A stretch of DNA of 64,000 nt from Streptomyces albogriseolus. GTDB taxonomy: Bacteria > Actinomycetota > Actinomycetes > Streptomycetales > Streptomycetaceae. The notes beneath the pieces are model-generated. The model was not told the DNA's origin, made no database searches, and was given only the letters and a program-made list of their open reading frames with translations. The position numbers were made by a program, and so were the translations under genes. This document shows positions 32,832 to 41,611 of this stretch, in pieces (the stretch's first letter is position 1; every line of letters begins with the position of its first letter). The DNA lies in the NCBI GenBank assembly GCA_014650475.1, contig BMVA01000013.1:1-64000 (forward strand), read 5' to 3'.

Positions 32832-33473
32832 TCAGGACATGCCGGGCATGCCCTCCATGTCGTCAGACGAACCGGACCCGCCCGAGGTGCCATCGGACGA
32901 GCCGGAGCCGTCCGAGGACATCGCGGCCTTGTCGCCGGCGGGCGTGACCGCGTACCACTTGCTGTCCTTGGCCTGGCCCTTCATCTCACCGGCCTTGGCA
33001 TCGCCCATGTAGCGGTACAGCGGGCGGCCGGCGAGGGTGAGCTGCTTCATTCCGTCCGAGCGGTCTACCGAGCCGACGAGGCTCTGCTCCACGCCCATCG
33101 CCTTGACGGAGTCCTGCGCCATGACCGGCATCCAGGTCTTCGCGCAGTCACCCGTACACATCGACTTGGACGGGGACGCCTGGTCCATCTCGTAGCGATA
33201 GAGAGTCATCCCCTTGTCGTCGGTGACGAAGGTGCCCATGCCCTCCATCTCCTCGGTCATCAGCATGGAGGTGGTGGCCATGCCCATGCCGTCCGCATCA
33301 CCGCTGCCAGCCGGGGCGGAGGACGCGGGAGTCGAGGAGGCCGCGGCGGCGCCGGAGTCCGTACTGGAGGAACTGTCCCCGGAGCTGCCGCACGCGGTCA
33401 GGAGGAGTGCGGAGGTGACGCCTGCAGCTGCGGCCAGGACAACACGTTGCCGGATCACGGAGGTTCCCTTCAC
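32832..33473 (-). CDS. Met-rich lipoprotein with Y-x4-D secreted repeats
   Basis: This 213-aa protein has a lipobox (SALLLTACGSS), then a Ser/Ala linker. Two copies of the secreted repeat with Y-x4-D type motif (Lipoprotein_15 family) follow: GMTLYRYEMDQASPSKSMCT with CAKTWMPVMAQD, and GRPLYRYMGDAKAGEMKGQA with KWYAVTPAG. Met clusters (DGMGMATTSMLMTEEMEGMG and the MEGMPGMS end) could bind Cu(I). It is predicted to face outward on the membrane. A one-mismatch copy of the shared palindrome lies 15 bases upstream of the start. Confidence 0.82.
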   Translation of the reverse strand: MKGTSVIRQRVVLAAAAGVTSALLLTACGSSGDSSSSTDSGAAAASSTPASSAPAGSGDADGMGMATTSMLMTEEMEGMGTFVTDDKGMTLYRYEMDQASPSKSMCTGDCAKTWMPVMAQDSVKAMGVEQSLVGSVDRSDGMKQLTLAGRPLYRYMGDAKAGEMKGQAKDSKWYAVTPAGDKAAMSSDGSGSSDGTSGGSGSSDDMEGMPGMS

Positions 33474-33487
33474 TGAGCCCTGTTTCT

Positions 33488-33502
33488 ACTTACTCACTTA
33501 GT
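33488..33502. promoter_or_regulatory. degenerate copy of the shared palindrome
   Basis: ACTTA-CTCAC-TTAGT differs at one position from RCTAA-N5-TTAGT. It sits immediately upstream of the Met-rich lipoprotein start on the minus strand, where a promoter is expected. Confidence 0.5.
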
Positions 33503-33550
33503 ACGTCGGATCTCCGTGGACCGTTCAGTCACGGACGCCTCACATCGCAA

Positions 33551-33587
33551 AGCCTTGCCCGCCGGCACACGGCCGTCGGGCAAGGCT
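33551..33587 (-). terminator. intrinsic terminator
   Basis: Arms AGCCTTGCCCG and complement (11 bp, 15-base loop) lie 21 bases beyond the L,D-transpeptidase stop. Confidence 0.75.
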
Positions 33588-33607
33588 CTCGTCGGGTGCG
33601 TGGTTTG

Positions 33608-34873
33608 TCAGGCCAGCGCGCTGCCCTTCTTCCAGGACTCCCAGTCGACGTTCCAGGCGCCGTAGCCGTTGTTCACGGCCACGGTGTCCGTGGACTTGAT
33701 GACGGTCACGGGGTCGCCGTAGTTCACGCGGTCGTAGAACCACTTGGCGTTGGCGGTGCTCAGGCCGATGCAGCCGTGGCTGGCGTTGACCTTGCCGAAT
33801 TTGCCCTCGTTCCACGGGGCGGCGTGGGCGTAGGTGCCCGAGGGGGTGAGCTGGACATCCCATTTGACGGCGCCGAGGTCATACGCCTCGGGGCCGAAGA
33901 TGCCGACCGTGGCGGAGTTCATCCGGATCGTCGGGACCTTGCTGAGCACCACCATGGTGCCGTTCCATGTCTCGAAGGTCTTCTTGCCCGTGGAGACGGG
34001 AAGGGTCTTGACGACCTTGCCGTTCTCGGCCACGGTCATCGTCTTCTTGACCACGTCCACCGTGCTGACGACCGACTTGCCGATGGTGAAGTCGATCTCG
34101 CGCTTCTGCGTGCCGACCAGGTCGCCGTTCTTCAGGCCGACCAGGTCCATCCGCAGCTTCACCTTGGTGCCGGGCTTCCAGAACTCCTTGGGCCGGTAGT
34201 CCACGCGGTCCTTGCCGTCCCGGTCCTTCATCCAGCTCCACGCGCCCTCGACGGCCGGGGACGAGGTGACACTGAGCTTGCGCTCCACTGCCGCCTTGTC
34301 GTGGATCGCCTTGTTGAAGACGATCGAGACTGGCAGGGCGACGCCGACGGTGGAGCCCTTGTTGACGTTGTAGGTGCCGACGAAGATCTCGTCCTTGCTG
34401 AGCGTCGTGAAGCTGCTGGTGCGGGTCGTCTTCTTGCCATCAGACGCGGCGAGTTGGGCCTTGAGTGTGTAGGTGGCGCCGTATCCGGTGGCGTGGGACG
34501 AGGTCCAGGAGGTGCCGTCGGAGGACAGTGAGCCGTCGAGTGTCTTGCCGTCGCTGGCGGTGACCGTGACCGACGTCAGCTTCCCGTCGCTCGGCTTTAC
34601 TGTGAGCGGCTCACCGGGTATGACGTCCTTGCCGTCGGTGGCAGGAGAGACCGTGACGGCGGCCGACCCGTTCTTGCCGGAATCTGCGTCCACCTCTGAC
34701 CCGGGCTTCGAATCCGAGGCCGGTGATTCCTTCGAGGCGCCATTGGCGGCCTGACTGCAGGCGGCCAGAGTCACGACCCCGGCCAGGGCGAGCGCCGCGA
34801 ATCCCAGCCGCCTGCGCCGAGGCCGTCGCTCTGCGGGCTCCATGTGCCCCCGTCGGCTGTCTTGCACAGTCAT
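33608..34873 (-). CDS. L,D-transpeptidase lipoprotein with Ig-like domains
   Basis: This protein is 421 aa from ATG 34873; ATG 34843 is an alternative that still leaves the signal sequence. The lipobox is VVTLAACSQ. Two beta-sandwich domains follow (about 70-160 and 165-265, as in LdtMt2-type enzymes). The YkuD catalytic domain has HAAPWNEGKFGKVNASHGCI, the nucleophile being Cys in SHGCIGLS. It makes 3-3 cross-links in peptidoglycan at the outer membrane face. An exact RCTAA-N5-TTAGT palindrome lies 18 bases upstream, linking wall remodelling to the metal genes. Confidence 0.9.
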   Translation of the reverse strand: MTVQDSRRGHMEPAERRPRRRRLGFAALALAGVVTLAACSQAANGASKESPASDSKPGSEVDADSGKNGSAAVTVSPATDGKDVIPGEPLTVKPSDGKLTSVTVTASDGKTLDGSLSSDGTSWTSSHATGYGATYTLKAQLAASDGKKTTRTSSFTTLSKDEIFVGTYNVNKGSTVGVALPVSIVFNKAIHDKAAVERKLSVTSSPAVEGAWSWMKDRDGKDRVDYRPKEFWKPGTKVKLRMDLVGLKNGDLVGTQKREIDFTIGKSVVSTVDVVKKTMTVAENGKVVKTLPVSTGKKTFETWNGTMVVLSKVPTIRMNSATVGIFGPEAYDLGAVKWDVQLTPSGTYAHAAPWNEGKFGKVNASHGCIGLSTANAKWFYDRVNYGDPVTVIKSTDTVAVNNGYGAWNVDWESWKKGSALA

Positions 34874-34890
34874 CCTCCATCCAAGATGTA

Positions 34891-34905
34891 GCTAAGTGGT
34901 TTAGT
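34891..34905. promoter_or_regulatory. shared palindrome, site 1
   Basis: GCTAA-GTGGT-TTAGT lies just upstream of the L,D-transpeptidase gene. Identical arms recur at 44736, 47199 and 57448. Confidence 0.65.
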
Positions 34906-35025
34906 AGACGAGCGCGGAGCGTGCTCGGTTCCCGCAGTCTGGGGCTCGTGATTCAGGCGGTCTCCCTGTGGGGCCGTCTCAACCGAATGGTTTGCGGCCG
35001 TCGAGATCAAGAAGGTGGCCCGCAC

Positions 35026-35048
35026 TACTACGAAGTATATTCGTAGTA
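35026..35048. promoter_or_regulatory. 9-bp inverted repeat, BlaI/CopY-like operator
   Basis: TACTACGAA-GTATA-TTCGTAGTA is a perfect palindrome with a 5-base centre. TACTAC-type arms are reminiscent of BlaI/MecI/CopY operators. No intact gene follows closely; the csoR remnant begins about 140 bases downstream. Confidence 0.55.
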
Positions 35049-35064
35049 TAAGGTCATGTTTCAT

Positions 35065-35162
35065 CGTCGGCCGGACGAGCGGTCACCCCCCGTGCCGCTC
35101 GTCCGGCCGACGGTCTTCGTGTTCCTCTGCGTGATCCGGGGCGCGTACGCCCCGGATCACGC
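35065..35162. repeat. two consecutive strong hairpins
   Basis: First hairpin: perfect 18-bp arms CGTCGGCCGGACGAGCGG at 35065-35082 and 35095-35112, 12-base loop. Second: perfect 15-bp arms GCGTGATCCGGGGCG at 35129-35143 and 35148-35162, 4-base loop. They follow the operator-like palindrome at 35026 and may be tandem terminators left after a deletion. Confidence 0.75.
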
Positions 35163-35188
35163 TCTCTCTACTGCCTTCCCTCCCCGTC

Positions 35189-35401
35189 GACTCCAGTCGC
35201 TTCGTCGAGCAGGACACCTACTGCATCCACATCCTTACCCAGGTCTCGGCCACTACCTGAGCCCTGCAGTCCTTCGCCCTTCAGATGCTCGGCGAGCACA
35301 TGGCGACGTGCGTGAGTGACGCTGTGGAAAAGGGCGGTGAGGACAAGGCTCTGAAGCTCAAGGAGGCGTCCGATGCCATCGCCCGGCTGGTTCGTTCCTG
35401 A
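35189..35401 (+). pseudogene. csoR: CsoR copper-sensor remnant
   Basis: The frame reads FVEQDTYCIHILTQVSATT, then a stop (TGA 35258-35260) where family members have Arg. It resumes as ALQSFALQMLGEHMATCVSD and LKLKEASDAIARLVRS. The Cu(I) ligand set Cys (YCIH), His and Cys (EHMATC) is intact, but the N-terminal helix is frameshifted or lost. CsoR represses copper export genes until Cu(I) binds. Here it should be non-functional unless the stop is read through. Confidence 0.82.
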
Positions 35402-35692
35402 CGGGCGGTTGGCTCGAGGCTCGCGCTGCCATTGACCAGCCCGTACGCGGACTCGTGGCGCGGCGGACGGTTCGGCAGCGAGGTGGCGGGTCATCCGCGA
35501 CGGCGGGTGGATTCCTGGTGCCCGATCCGTAGCGGGCCTGCGGAGGCGACGGCCTTTGCGGCCATCGCGACTCCGCGGTGCCCGTCTGCCGTCAGTCGGC
35601 ATGCCGGCCTTGGGGCGGCGTGCCTGTGGCCTGGTGCGGGTCACCCAAGCTCTCGCGCTCTGCCCGAGCGGAGTGCGGGCCCGTGGTCCTCG
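35402..35692. other. no gene seen
   Basis: This stretch lies between the csoR remnant and the 3' end of the tetR gene. Frames here are Arg-rich shadows; no hairpin or operator stands out. Confidence 0.4.
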
Positions 35693-36340
35693 TTATGTCT
35701 GATTCGGGCCGTAGTGGTCCAGGAACATGTCGACGCCACCGATGACGAGGCGGTTGGTGAGGTCGTCGTCGATCTGCGTGCCGTAGGAGCCGAAGACCAT
35801 GTGGGGGAAGACCAGCAGTGCGTAGAGCTGGATGATCGCGGTCTCCAGGTCGGGGATGACCAGCCGTCCCTGGTCGGCCAGGGTGCGCAGCGCACCCGCT
35901 ACGGCGGGGTGGTGACTTGCCGGACCGTGGCTCTTCCAAGCGTGGCCGAGCTCGGGGAAGCGGTGGGCTTCGGCGGCGATGAGGTTGCGCAGGGCGGCGA
36001 CTTCGCGGTTGGTCCGGACGGCGTGGACCCACGCGCGGGCGGCGTCGATGAATGCGGCGCGGAGGTCCTCGGCTTCGGTCAGACCCTCGAGTGTGGCCGG
36101 TGAGGCGCCGGCGAGGGGCTCGTCGAGCGCGCTGGTGATGACCGCCGTGAACAGTGCTTCCTTGCTGCCGAAGTGGTTGTAGACGGTCACCTTGGACACG
36201 CCCGCCTCGGCGGCGATGGCGTCCATGCCGACACCGAATCCCTCGCGCAGGAACAGTTCACGGGCGGCCCGGACGATGGCCTGCCGCTTGGCTTCGGCGC
36301 GGGGCCCGCTCGGGGGCCGCTTGACCGTCTCGCTGCTCAT
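35693..36340 (-). CDS. TetR/AcrR-family repressor
   Basis: This 215-aa protein has an HTH in the first 65 residues: RQAIVRAARELFLREGFGVG, AIAAEAGVSKVTVYNHFGSK, EALFTAVI. The helical ligand-binding domain ends in YALLVFPHMVFGSYGTQIDD. It is divergent from two DHA2-type exporters; the shared intergenic region holds a perfect inverted repeat that should be its operator. It likely derepresses the exporters when a drug or lipophilic ligand binds. Confidence 0.9.
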   Translation of the reverse strand: MSSETVKRPPSGPRAEAKRQAIVRAARELFLREGFGVGMDAIAAEAGVSKVTVYNHFGSKEALFTAVITSALDEPLAGASPATLEGLTEAEDLRAAFIDAARAWVHAVRTNREVAALRNLIAAEAHRFPELGHAWKSHGPASHHPAVAGALRTLADQGRLVIPDLETAIIQLYALLVFPHMVFGSYGTQIDDDLTNRLVIGGVDMFLDHYGPNQT

Positions 36341-36383
36341 GACCGAATCCTAGCAACCAACTGAACTGAACCGTTGAGTTCAT

Positions 36384-36406
36384 CTGAACTGAGACGTACA
36401 GTTCAG
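36384..36406. promoter_or_regulatory. TetR operator candidate
   Basis: CTGAACTG-AGACGTA-CAGTTCAG is a perfect 8-bp inverted repeat between tetR and the exporter genes. A weaker overlapping copy (TGAACTGAACCGTTGAGTTCA) lies at 36362-36382, so two dimers could bind. Confidence 0.75.
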
Positions 36407-36476
36407 TTCAGGGGTTCGTACGGACAAGACCGTGCGGAGCAGCAGCCCCGTCATGTCCTGTACGGGGAGGAATCTC

Positions 36477-38063
36477 GTGTCTTCGACCACTCGTCCCGCA
36501 CCGTTGCGGTCCGGCGCCGCCCCGCCCGACGGCAGGCGATGGCTGATCCTCGCCGTGCTCGGTGTGAGCCTGCTGGTGGTCGGCCTCGACACCACCGTGC
36601 TGAACGTCGCCCTGCCCACGCTGGTGAGTGAACTGGGCGCCTCCACCAGCCAGTTGCAGTGGATCGTCGACAGCTATCTGCTGATGGCCGGCAGCCTCGT
36701 GCTGTTCTGCGGCAGCCTCGCGGACCGACTAGGCCGCAAGTGGGTGTTCATGACCGGCCTTGCACTGTTCACCACGGCGTCCGTGGTCGCCGCGTACGCC
36801 GGGTCGGTGACGACGCTCGTCGTGGCGCGCGGTCTGATGGGCGTCGGCGAGGCGCTGATCATGCCCGCCACGCTCGCGATCATCGGGAACGTCTTCCCGC
36901 GCGGTGCCCAGCGGACCAAGGCGATAGGCATCTGGTCGGCGGCGGTCGGCGTCGGCACGGTGATCGGGCCGATGGTGGGCGGCTGGCTGCTGGGCACCTT
37001 CTGGTGGGGCTCGGTGTTCCTGATCAACCTGCCCATCGGGATCGCCGGTCTGATCGCCGCCGCGTTCCTGGTGCCGAACTCGAAGGCGGCGGACGCCAGA
37101 AGGCTGGATCCGGCCGGTGCCCTGCTGTCGGTGGCGGCCGTCGCCGCTGTGCTGTGGGCGGTGATCGAGGGCCCGGACCGGGGCTGGACCAGTTCCGCCG
37201 TGCTGACCGCCTTCGCGGCGGGTGCCCTGCTGGCCGGCGCGTTCATCGCCTGGCAGCGGCGCGGTGCGTCACCGATGCTGCCGCTGCGGATCTTCCGGCA
37301 CCGGGCCCTCGCGGCCGGCGATGTACTCATCCTGCTGGGAGCGTTCGCCCTCATCGGCACTCTGTTCGTGGTCGTGCAGTACTTCCAGTTCGTACTCGGA
37401 TACAGCGCCGCGCAGACGGGGCTGCGGCTCGGTCCTGCGGCACTGGCACTGCTGATCGCGGGGCCGCTGGCCGGCGTACTGGCGCCGCGGATCGGCATGC
37501 GGGCGGTGTCGGCGGCCGGGCTCGCGCTGCTGCTCGGCTCCTCAGCCGTGCTCGCCACCACCGGCACCGGGGACGGCTACGGGCGGGCACTGCTGGCGAT
37601 GTTGCTCCTGGGCGCCGGCGCCGGATTCGTCATCACCTCCACCAGCGACGCCATCGTCGGATCACTGCCGGAGGCGGATCTCGGCGTCGGCTCGGCCACC
37701 AACAGCGCGTCCATCCAACTCGGCGCGGCGGCGGGCGTGGCGGTCGCGGGCAGTCTGCTGTCCGATCGCTACCGCTCCGGCCTCGCCGAAGCCCCGCACA
37801 GCGCCGCTCTGCCGCCCGAACTCCTGGCCTCCGCACAGGAATCGGTCGGGACCGCGCTCGCGGTCGCCGAGAAGTTGCCCGGTGAGGCCGGGGCCGCCTT
37901 CGCGGACGCGGCACGCCGGGCGTTCACCGACGGCATGGGCCCGGCGATGGCTGCGGCGGTCGGCGTCACCGCGGTGGGCATCGCCGTCGCGCTCGCCTTC
38001 GCTCCCTCCCGCCCTACGGACTCTGCCACTGATCGCCGTACGAACTCCAAGGAGTCGTCATGA
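36477..38063 (+). CDS. MFS drug exporter, DHA2 (14-TM) type
   Basis: This 528-aa protein starts at GTG after GGGGAGG (6-base spacing). DHA2 signatures are present: VGLDTTVLNVALPTLVSELG in TM1, WIVDSYLLMAGSLVLFCGSL, ADRLGRKWVFMTGL, and GIWSAAVGVGTVIGPMVGGW (motif C). About 14 TM segments. Proton-driven export of lipophilic drugs or metabolites is expected. It couples by ATGA to a second DHA2 gene and is divergent from tetR. Confidence 0.9.
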   Translation: MSSTTRPAPLRSGAAPPDGRRWLILAVLGVSLLVVGLDTTVLNVALPTLVSELGASTSQLQWIVDSYLLMAGSLVLFCGSLADRLGRKWVFMTGLALFTTASVVAAYAGSVTTLVVARGLMGVGEALIMPATLAIIGNVFPRGAQRTKAIGIWSAAVGVGTVIGPMVGGWLLGTFWWGSVFLINLPIGIAGLIAAAFLVPNSKAADARRLDPAGALLSVAAVAAVLWAVIEGPDRGWTSSAVLTAFAAGALLAGAFIAWQRRGASPMLPLRIFRHRALAAGDVLILLGAFALIGTLFVVVQYFQFVLGYSAAQTGLRLGPAALALLIAGPLAGVLAPRIGMRAVSAAGLALLLGSSAVLATTGTGDGYGRALLAMLLLGAGAGFVITSTSDAIVGSLPEADLGVGSATNSASIQLGAAAGVAVAGSLLSDRYRSGLAEAPHSAALPPELLASAQESVGTALAVAEKLPGEAGAAFADAARRAFTDGMGPAMAAAVGVTAVGIAVALAFAPSRPTDSATDRRTNSKESS

Positions 38064-39499
38064 CCCACCCCGCTCCCGGCGCCCCGCACGCGCCGGAAGA
38101 CCAACACGACCATCCACCCGCCGATCCGCGCCGCTGGATCGCCCTGGCACTGATCTGCCTGGCCCAGTTCATGCTGATCCTCGACGTCACCGTGGTGAAC
38201 GTCGCGCTGCCCGACATGGCCGCCGATCTCGACCTCGGCCGGGAGAGCCTGACCTGGGTGGTCACCGCGTACACGCTGTGCTTCGGCGGGCTCATGCTGC
38301 TCGGCGGCCGGCTCGCCGACGCCCTCGGCGCCCGCCGCACCCTGCTCGCCGGGCTTGCCGTCTTCACCGGCGCCTCACTGGTCACCGGACTGGCCGAGAA
38401 CGCCGAGACCCTGCTCGGTGGCCGGATCGCCCAGGGCATCGGCGCCGCGCTGCTCTCCCCTTCGGCGCTGTCCATCGTCACCACCACCTTCCACGGCGAG
38501 GAGCGCAACAAGGCCCTCGGCGTGTGGGCGGCCATCGGCGGCACCGGCGCGGCGGCCGGCGTACTGGTCGGCGGGGCTCTGACGGACGGGCCGGGCTGGG
38601 AGTGGGTCTTCTACGTCAACGTGCCGGTCGGTCTCCTCGTACTCGCCGCCGTTCCCGCCTTCGTAGCGGCCCGGCTTCCGCAGCCCGCCCGGCTCGACTT
38701 CCCTGGCGCGCTGCTGGTCACGGTGGGCACCGGTGCCCTGATCTACGGGCTCGTCGAGGCGGGGGACTCGGGCTGGACGGACCCCGCCACGCTGCTGCCG
38801 CTGGCCGGCGCGGTGGTGGTGTACGCCACCTTCGCGGCGGTCGAACGGGTAAGCCGCGCCCCGCTGATGGACCTGCGGATGTTCACCCGGCGGCCGGTGC
38901 TCGCGGGCGCCTTCCTGATGCTGATCGCCACCGCGCTGCTGATCGCCTTCTTCTTCCTCGGATCGGTCTACCTCCAGCACGTGCGTGGCTTCAGTCCGCT
39001 GAGGACCGGACTGGTCTTCCTCCCGGTCGCCGTCGCCACCGGAATCGGCGCCCACCTCGGATCCCGGCTCGTCGGCAGGATCGGCAGCCGCACGACAGCC
39101 GTCGGGGGCATGGTGATCGCGGCCGCCGGAACCATTCCGCTGACGCAGTTGTCGGAAACCGGCAGCGTGTACGCCGGCCTGCTGCCGGGCTTGGTGGTCG
39201 CCTCCGTCGGCATCGGCGCGGTCTTCGTCACCGCCACCACCACCGCGCTCGCCATGGTCGAGCACCGGGAGGCGGGACTCGCCTCCGGCGTCGTCAACAC
39301 CTTCCACGAGGTGGGCGGCTCCATCGGTGTCGCTGTCGTGTCCACCGTCGCTGCGGCGGGCTTCGAGCGCGGCTTGGTCAGCGGTTTCGCGGACGCGTTC
39401 ACTGTATGCGCGGTGGCGGCCGCTGTGAGCGCGGCTGTGTCTCTGGGGCTCGTACCGCGGGGCAAGCCGCAGATGACCGGCGGCCCTCACGTGCACTGA
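38060..39499 (+). CDS. MFS drug exporter, DHA2 type
   Basis: This 479-aa protein is coupled by ATGA. Motifs include MLILDVTVVNVALPDMAADL, VVTAYTLCFGGLMLLGGRLA, DALGARRTLLAGL, and GVWAAIGGTGAAAGVLVGGA. Two different DHA2 proteins in one tetR-controlled operon might act on different substrates or together. The N-terminus is His/Asp/Pro-rich (PEDQHDHPPADP). Confidence 0.88.
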   Translation: MTHPAPGAPHAPEDQHDHPPADPRRWIALALICLAQFMLILDVTVVNVALPDMAADLDLGRESLTWVVTAYTLCFGGLMLLGGRLADALGARRTLLAGLAVFTGASLVTGLAENAETLLGGRIAQGIGAALLSPSALSIVTTTFHGEERNKALGVWAAIGGTGAAAGVLVGGALTDGPGWEWVFYVNVPVGLLVLAAVPAFVAARLPQPARLDFPGALLVTVGTGALIYGLVEAGDSGWTDPATLLPLAGAVVVYATFAAVERVSRAPLMDLRMFTRRPVLAGAFLMLIATALLIAFFFLGSVYLQHVRGFSPLRTGLVFLPVAVATGIGAHLGSRLVGRIGSRTTAVGGMVIAAAGTIPLTQLSETGSVYAGLLPGLVVASVGIGAVFVTATTTALAMVEHREAGLASGVVNTFHEVGGSIGVAVVSTVAAAGFERGLVSGFADAFTVCAVAAAVSAAVSLGLVPRGKPQMTGGPHVH

Positions 39500-39627
39500 C
39501 GTTTGGGCGAGAGAGACGACAGCACGTGGATGGGGGCATCGGGCGGACGCCTCATGAACTCGGTCGGGCCTGGGGCGTTTCTCACGGACCGCTCCTGCCA
39601 TCGGCGGTTGTCGTTGATGATGTACAT

Positions 39628-39822
39628 GTGGCCAACCGCATCAGCACGTTGATCTCAGCCTTCGGCGTCCTTGCCGGCACGATGCTTCTCCTCCTCGCCG
39701 TTCGTGAGTACCGGGCTGGGGCATCAGTTCTCTGGGTGGGATTGGGAGCACTGATCCTCACGAGCGCCGTCGCGACGCTTGTGCGCGATGTTCCACACTC
39801 GCGCCAGAACGCCTCGGCTTGA
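39628..39822 (+). CDS. small two-TM protein
   Basis: This 64-aa protein starts at GTG: VANRISTLISAFGVLAGTML, LLAVREYRAGASVLWVGLGA, LILTSAVATLVRDVPH. Two TM helices. The RBS is weak and the gene is isolated between the exporter operon and an IS fragment, so it is uncertain. Confidence 0.45.
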   Translation: MANRISTLISAFGVLAGTMLLLLAVREYRAGASVLWVGLGALILTSAVATLVRDVPHSRQNASA

Positions 39823-39867
39823 AGTCTGGTCGAGACGCCGTGCCCCTTGGGCGGCGAGGACGTTGAT

Positions 39868-39956
39868 CCGATGGGCCGTTGACCGATGCGCAGTGGCGCG
39901 GATCGAACCGTTGCTGCCGGACCAGGTCCATTGGCGGGGCGGTCGGTGGCGGTATC
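39868..39956 (+). mobile_element. IS-type transposase N-terminal remnant
   Basis: Frames give PLTDAQW then RIEPLLPDQVHWRGGRWR after a one-base slip, matching the start of IS4/IS5-type transposases (LTDAQWARIEPLLP). It breaks off where the ABC ATPase fragment ends, marking a recombination junction. Confidence 0.7.
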
Positions 39957-40259
39957 AAACGACGGGCTCCTGCGGGCAGTAGCCTAGCCGTCCGGCGTAC
40001 GACACCATGCCGGCGTCCGCGGCCAGCGCGCCGACGAGGATCTTCATCAGGGTGCTCTTGCCGGAGCCGTTCTCGCCGACCAAGCCGACCACCTCATCGG
40101 GGGCAGGGTCAGGCCGGCGCCGCGCAGTACCGGGACGTGGTGGCGCAGGGGCCACATTCCGCCGGGGTAGGCCTTCTCGATCCCGTGGGCTTTCAGGAGC
40201 CGGCTGTCGGTGGCTTCGGCCGTTGCGGGGCCTTTGCCCGAGACCGTCTCGGTGCTCAT
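39955..40259 (-). pseudogene. truncated, frameshifted ABC ATPase
   Basis: It begins [50 protein letters not shown]. The frame slips near 40096 and continues [20 protein letters not shown] (Walker A) to [11 protein letters not shown] at the Q-loop, where it stops. The signature motif, Walker B and the H-loop are gone. It is a dead ATPase next to an IS remnant. Confidence 0.85.
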
Positions 40260-40297
40260 GCCGATCGCCTCTGTCCTCATGCCCCATGCCCCATGCC

Positions 40298-40612
40298 TCA
40301 TGCGGCTGTCGTGCCGCGTGACCGGGCTGCTGCCCGCGCGCGGGGAAGGTCGCGGTTCGTGTCCGCGGCGGCGTAGACCAGGGCGGCGGCGGTGTAGCCG
40401 ACGCCCCACAGGCCCCAGAGCAGGGCGAGTGCGTCTATGGGGAGGAGGGCCGCGAGGGGCAGCACGCCGGTGAGGAGCAGGAACGGGGCCGTGCGGTGGA
40501 TCGTGCGCGGGAGTTGGGCGGGGTCGTGCCGGTGGCGCCGGGTGAGGTGAGCGGCGCTGGCGGCGGTGGTGAGGAGCTGTGCCGTGACCAGGATCCAGGC
40601 CAGGGTTTCCAT
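40298..40612 (-). CDS. small multi-TM protein
   Basis: This 104-aa protein begins [20 protein letters not shown] and has TM segments at about 5-22, 42-60 and 63-85 ([20 protein letters not shown]). It ends in a basic tail. The start follows the stop of the broken methyltransferase by six bases, so it was part of that operon. No family recognised. Confidence 0.6.
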   Translation of the reverse strand: METLAWILVTAQLLTTAASAAHLTRRHRHDPAQLPRTIHRTAPFLLLTGVLPLAALLPIDALALLWGLWGVGYTAAALVYAAADTNRDLPRARAAARSRGTTAA

Positions 40613-40618
40613 GACGGT

Positions 40619-41315
40619 TCACCTCCAGGCCGCCGGCGGGCGGGCGCCGGGCTTGCGGGCGGCCGTTCCCGTGGGGCGGTGGTGCGGCTGATCGGGGTGG
40701 CGGAATCGGGGCCGGAAGGCGGGCGTGCGGGCGGCATAGGCGGCCCAGTCGCCGCCGAACTCCTTGGCCACCTCGCGTTCCTCGCTGCGGGCCAGCCATG
40801 CGTAGACGTACACCAGGATCGGGAACATGATCAAGGTGGGGATGGTGGGCCACTGCAGCAGGAACCCGATCATGATGAGCAGGAAGCCGTCGTACTGGGG
40901 GTGGCGCACCCAGGCGTACGGGCCGGTGGTGGCCAGACGGTTGTGTTAGGCGGCTTCGTGCAGGACCTTCCAGGCCGCGGCGATCAGCCAGAAGCCGACG
41001 CCGATGCCGACGTAGCTGGCCAGGTGGAAGGGGCTCAGGTGCGGGTCACCCTGCCAGTTGGTCAGGTCGTTCCACAGGTGTCCGCCCGCGTGGGTGTCCT
41101 TCAGCAGCGGGAACTGGGAGCCGAACCAGCTGCCGAGCAGGTAGAAGCGTGGTGCCGTACATCTCGGTGAACAGCGCGACCAGGAACGCGGAATAGGCGC
41201 CCATGGCTCGCCAGTCCCGTTTGGTCTTCGGGTGGAACAGGCTGACGGCGAAGACGATGAACAGGATGGTGTTGAGGATCACCAGGGGCCACAGGCCGTA
41301 GGCGGCGTCAGCCAT
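40619..41315 (-). pseudogene. isoprenylcysteine/phospholipid methyltransferase-like (ICMT), broken
   Basis: Pieces in order: MADAAYGLWPLVILNTILFI and FLVALFTEMYGTT, a frameshift near 41150, FYLLGSWFGSQFPLLKDTHA, YVGIGVGFWLIAAAWKVLHE, an in-frame TAA at 40946-40948, then TTGPYAWVRHPQYDGFLLIM and LARSEEREVAKEFGGDWAAY. The RHPQY and E-E core motifs of ICMT-fold membrane methyltransferases are visible. Two independent lesions make it a pseudogene. Confidence 0.88.
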
Positions 41316-41357
41316 GACGGACTCCCTCAGGGTGTGGCGTGCGGTGGGCGAGGCCGG

Positions 41358-41570
41358 TCAGCCGACGGCGTAGGTGGTGGCGTCGATCCGGCCGGTCAGC
41401 AGCCGACGGGCGAGCTGCCGCTCGGTGGCGACGGCTGCGGCCCGGCGGCCGCCCAGCCGGGCCAGTGATGGCCGGTGCCGGGCGGCGAGGGCGAGCAGCC
41501 GCACCGTGTCGTGGGCCAGAACTGCCAGCACCAGTACGAACAGCAGCCTGCCGATCAGTGTGGTGATCAC
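41358..41570 (-). CDS. small membrane protein with SHOCT-like tail
   Basis: This 70-aa protein has one N-terminal TM (MITTLIGRLLFVLVLAVLAH). The tail AATERQLARRLLTGRIDATT-like segment (actual ATERQLARRLLTGRIDATTY) resembles the short C-terminal SHOCT helix pair that mediates oligomerisation. It lies between two broken genes in the operon downstream of a CsoR-type operator. Confidence 0.6.
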   Translation of the reverse strand: MITTLIGRLLFVLVLAVLAHDTVRLLALAARHRPSLARLGGRRAAAVATERQLARRLLTGRIDATTYAVG

Positions 41571-41611
41571 GTCTCACCACCTCCTTCACCCGGGACCGGC
41601 GCGGAGGCCGG

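Noticed and set aside
35065-35162. Linear-replicon telomere
   Set aside because: Two hairpins only, with genes continuing on both sides and no terminal-protein gene nearby; terminators or deletion debris are simpler.
37882-39627. Plus-strand extension of more than 580 codons through the second DHA2 exporter
   Set aside because: Arg-rich out-of-frame reading of a real transporter; only the last 64 codons after 39628 look like a separate small gene.
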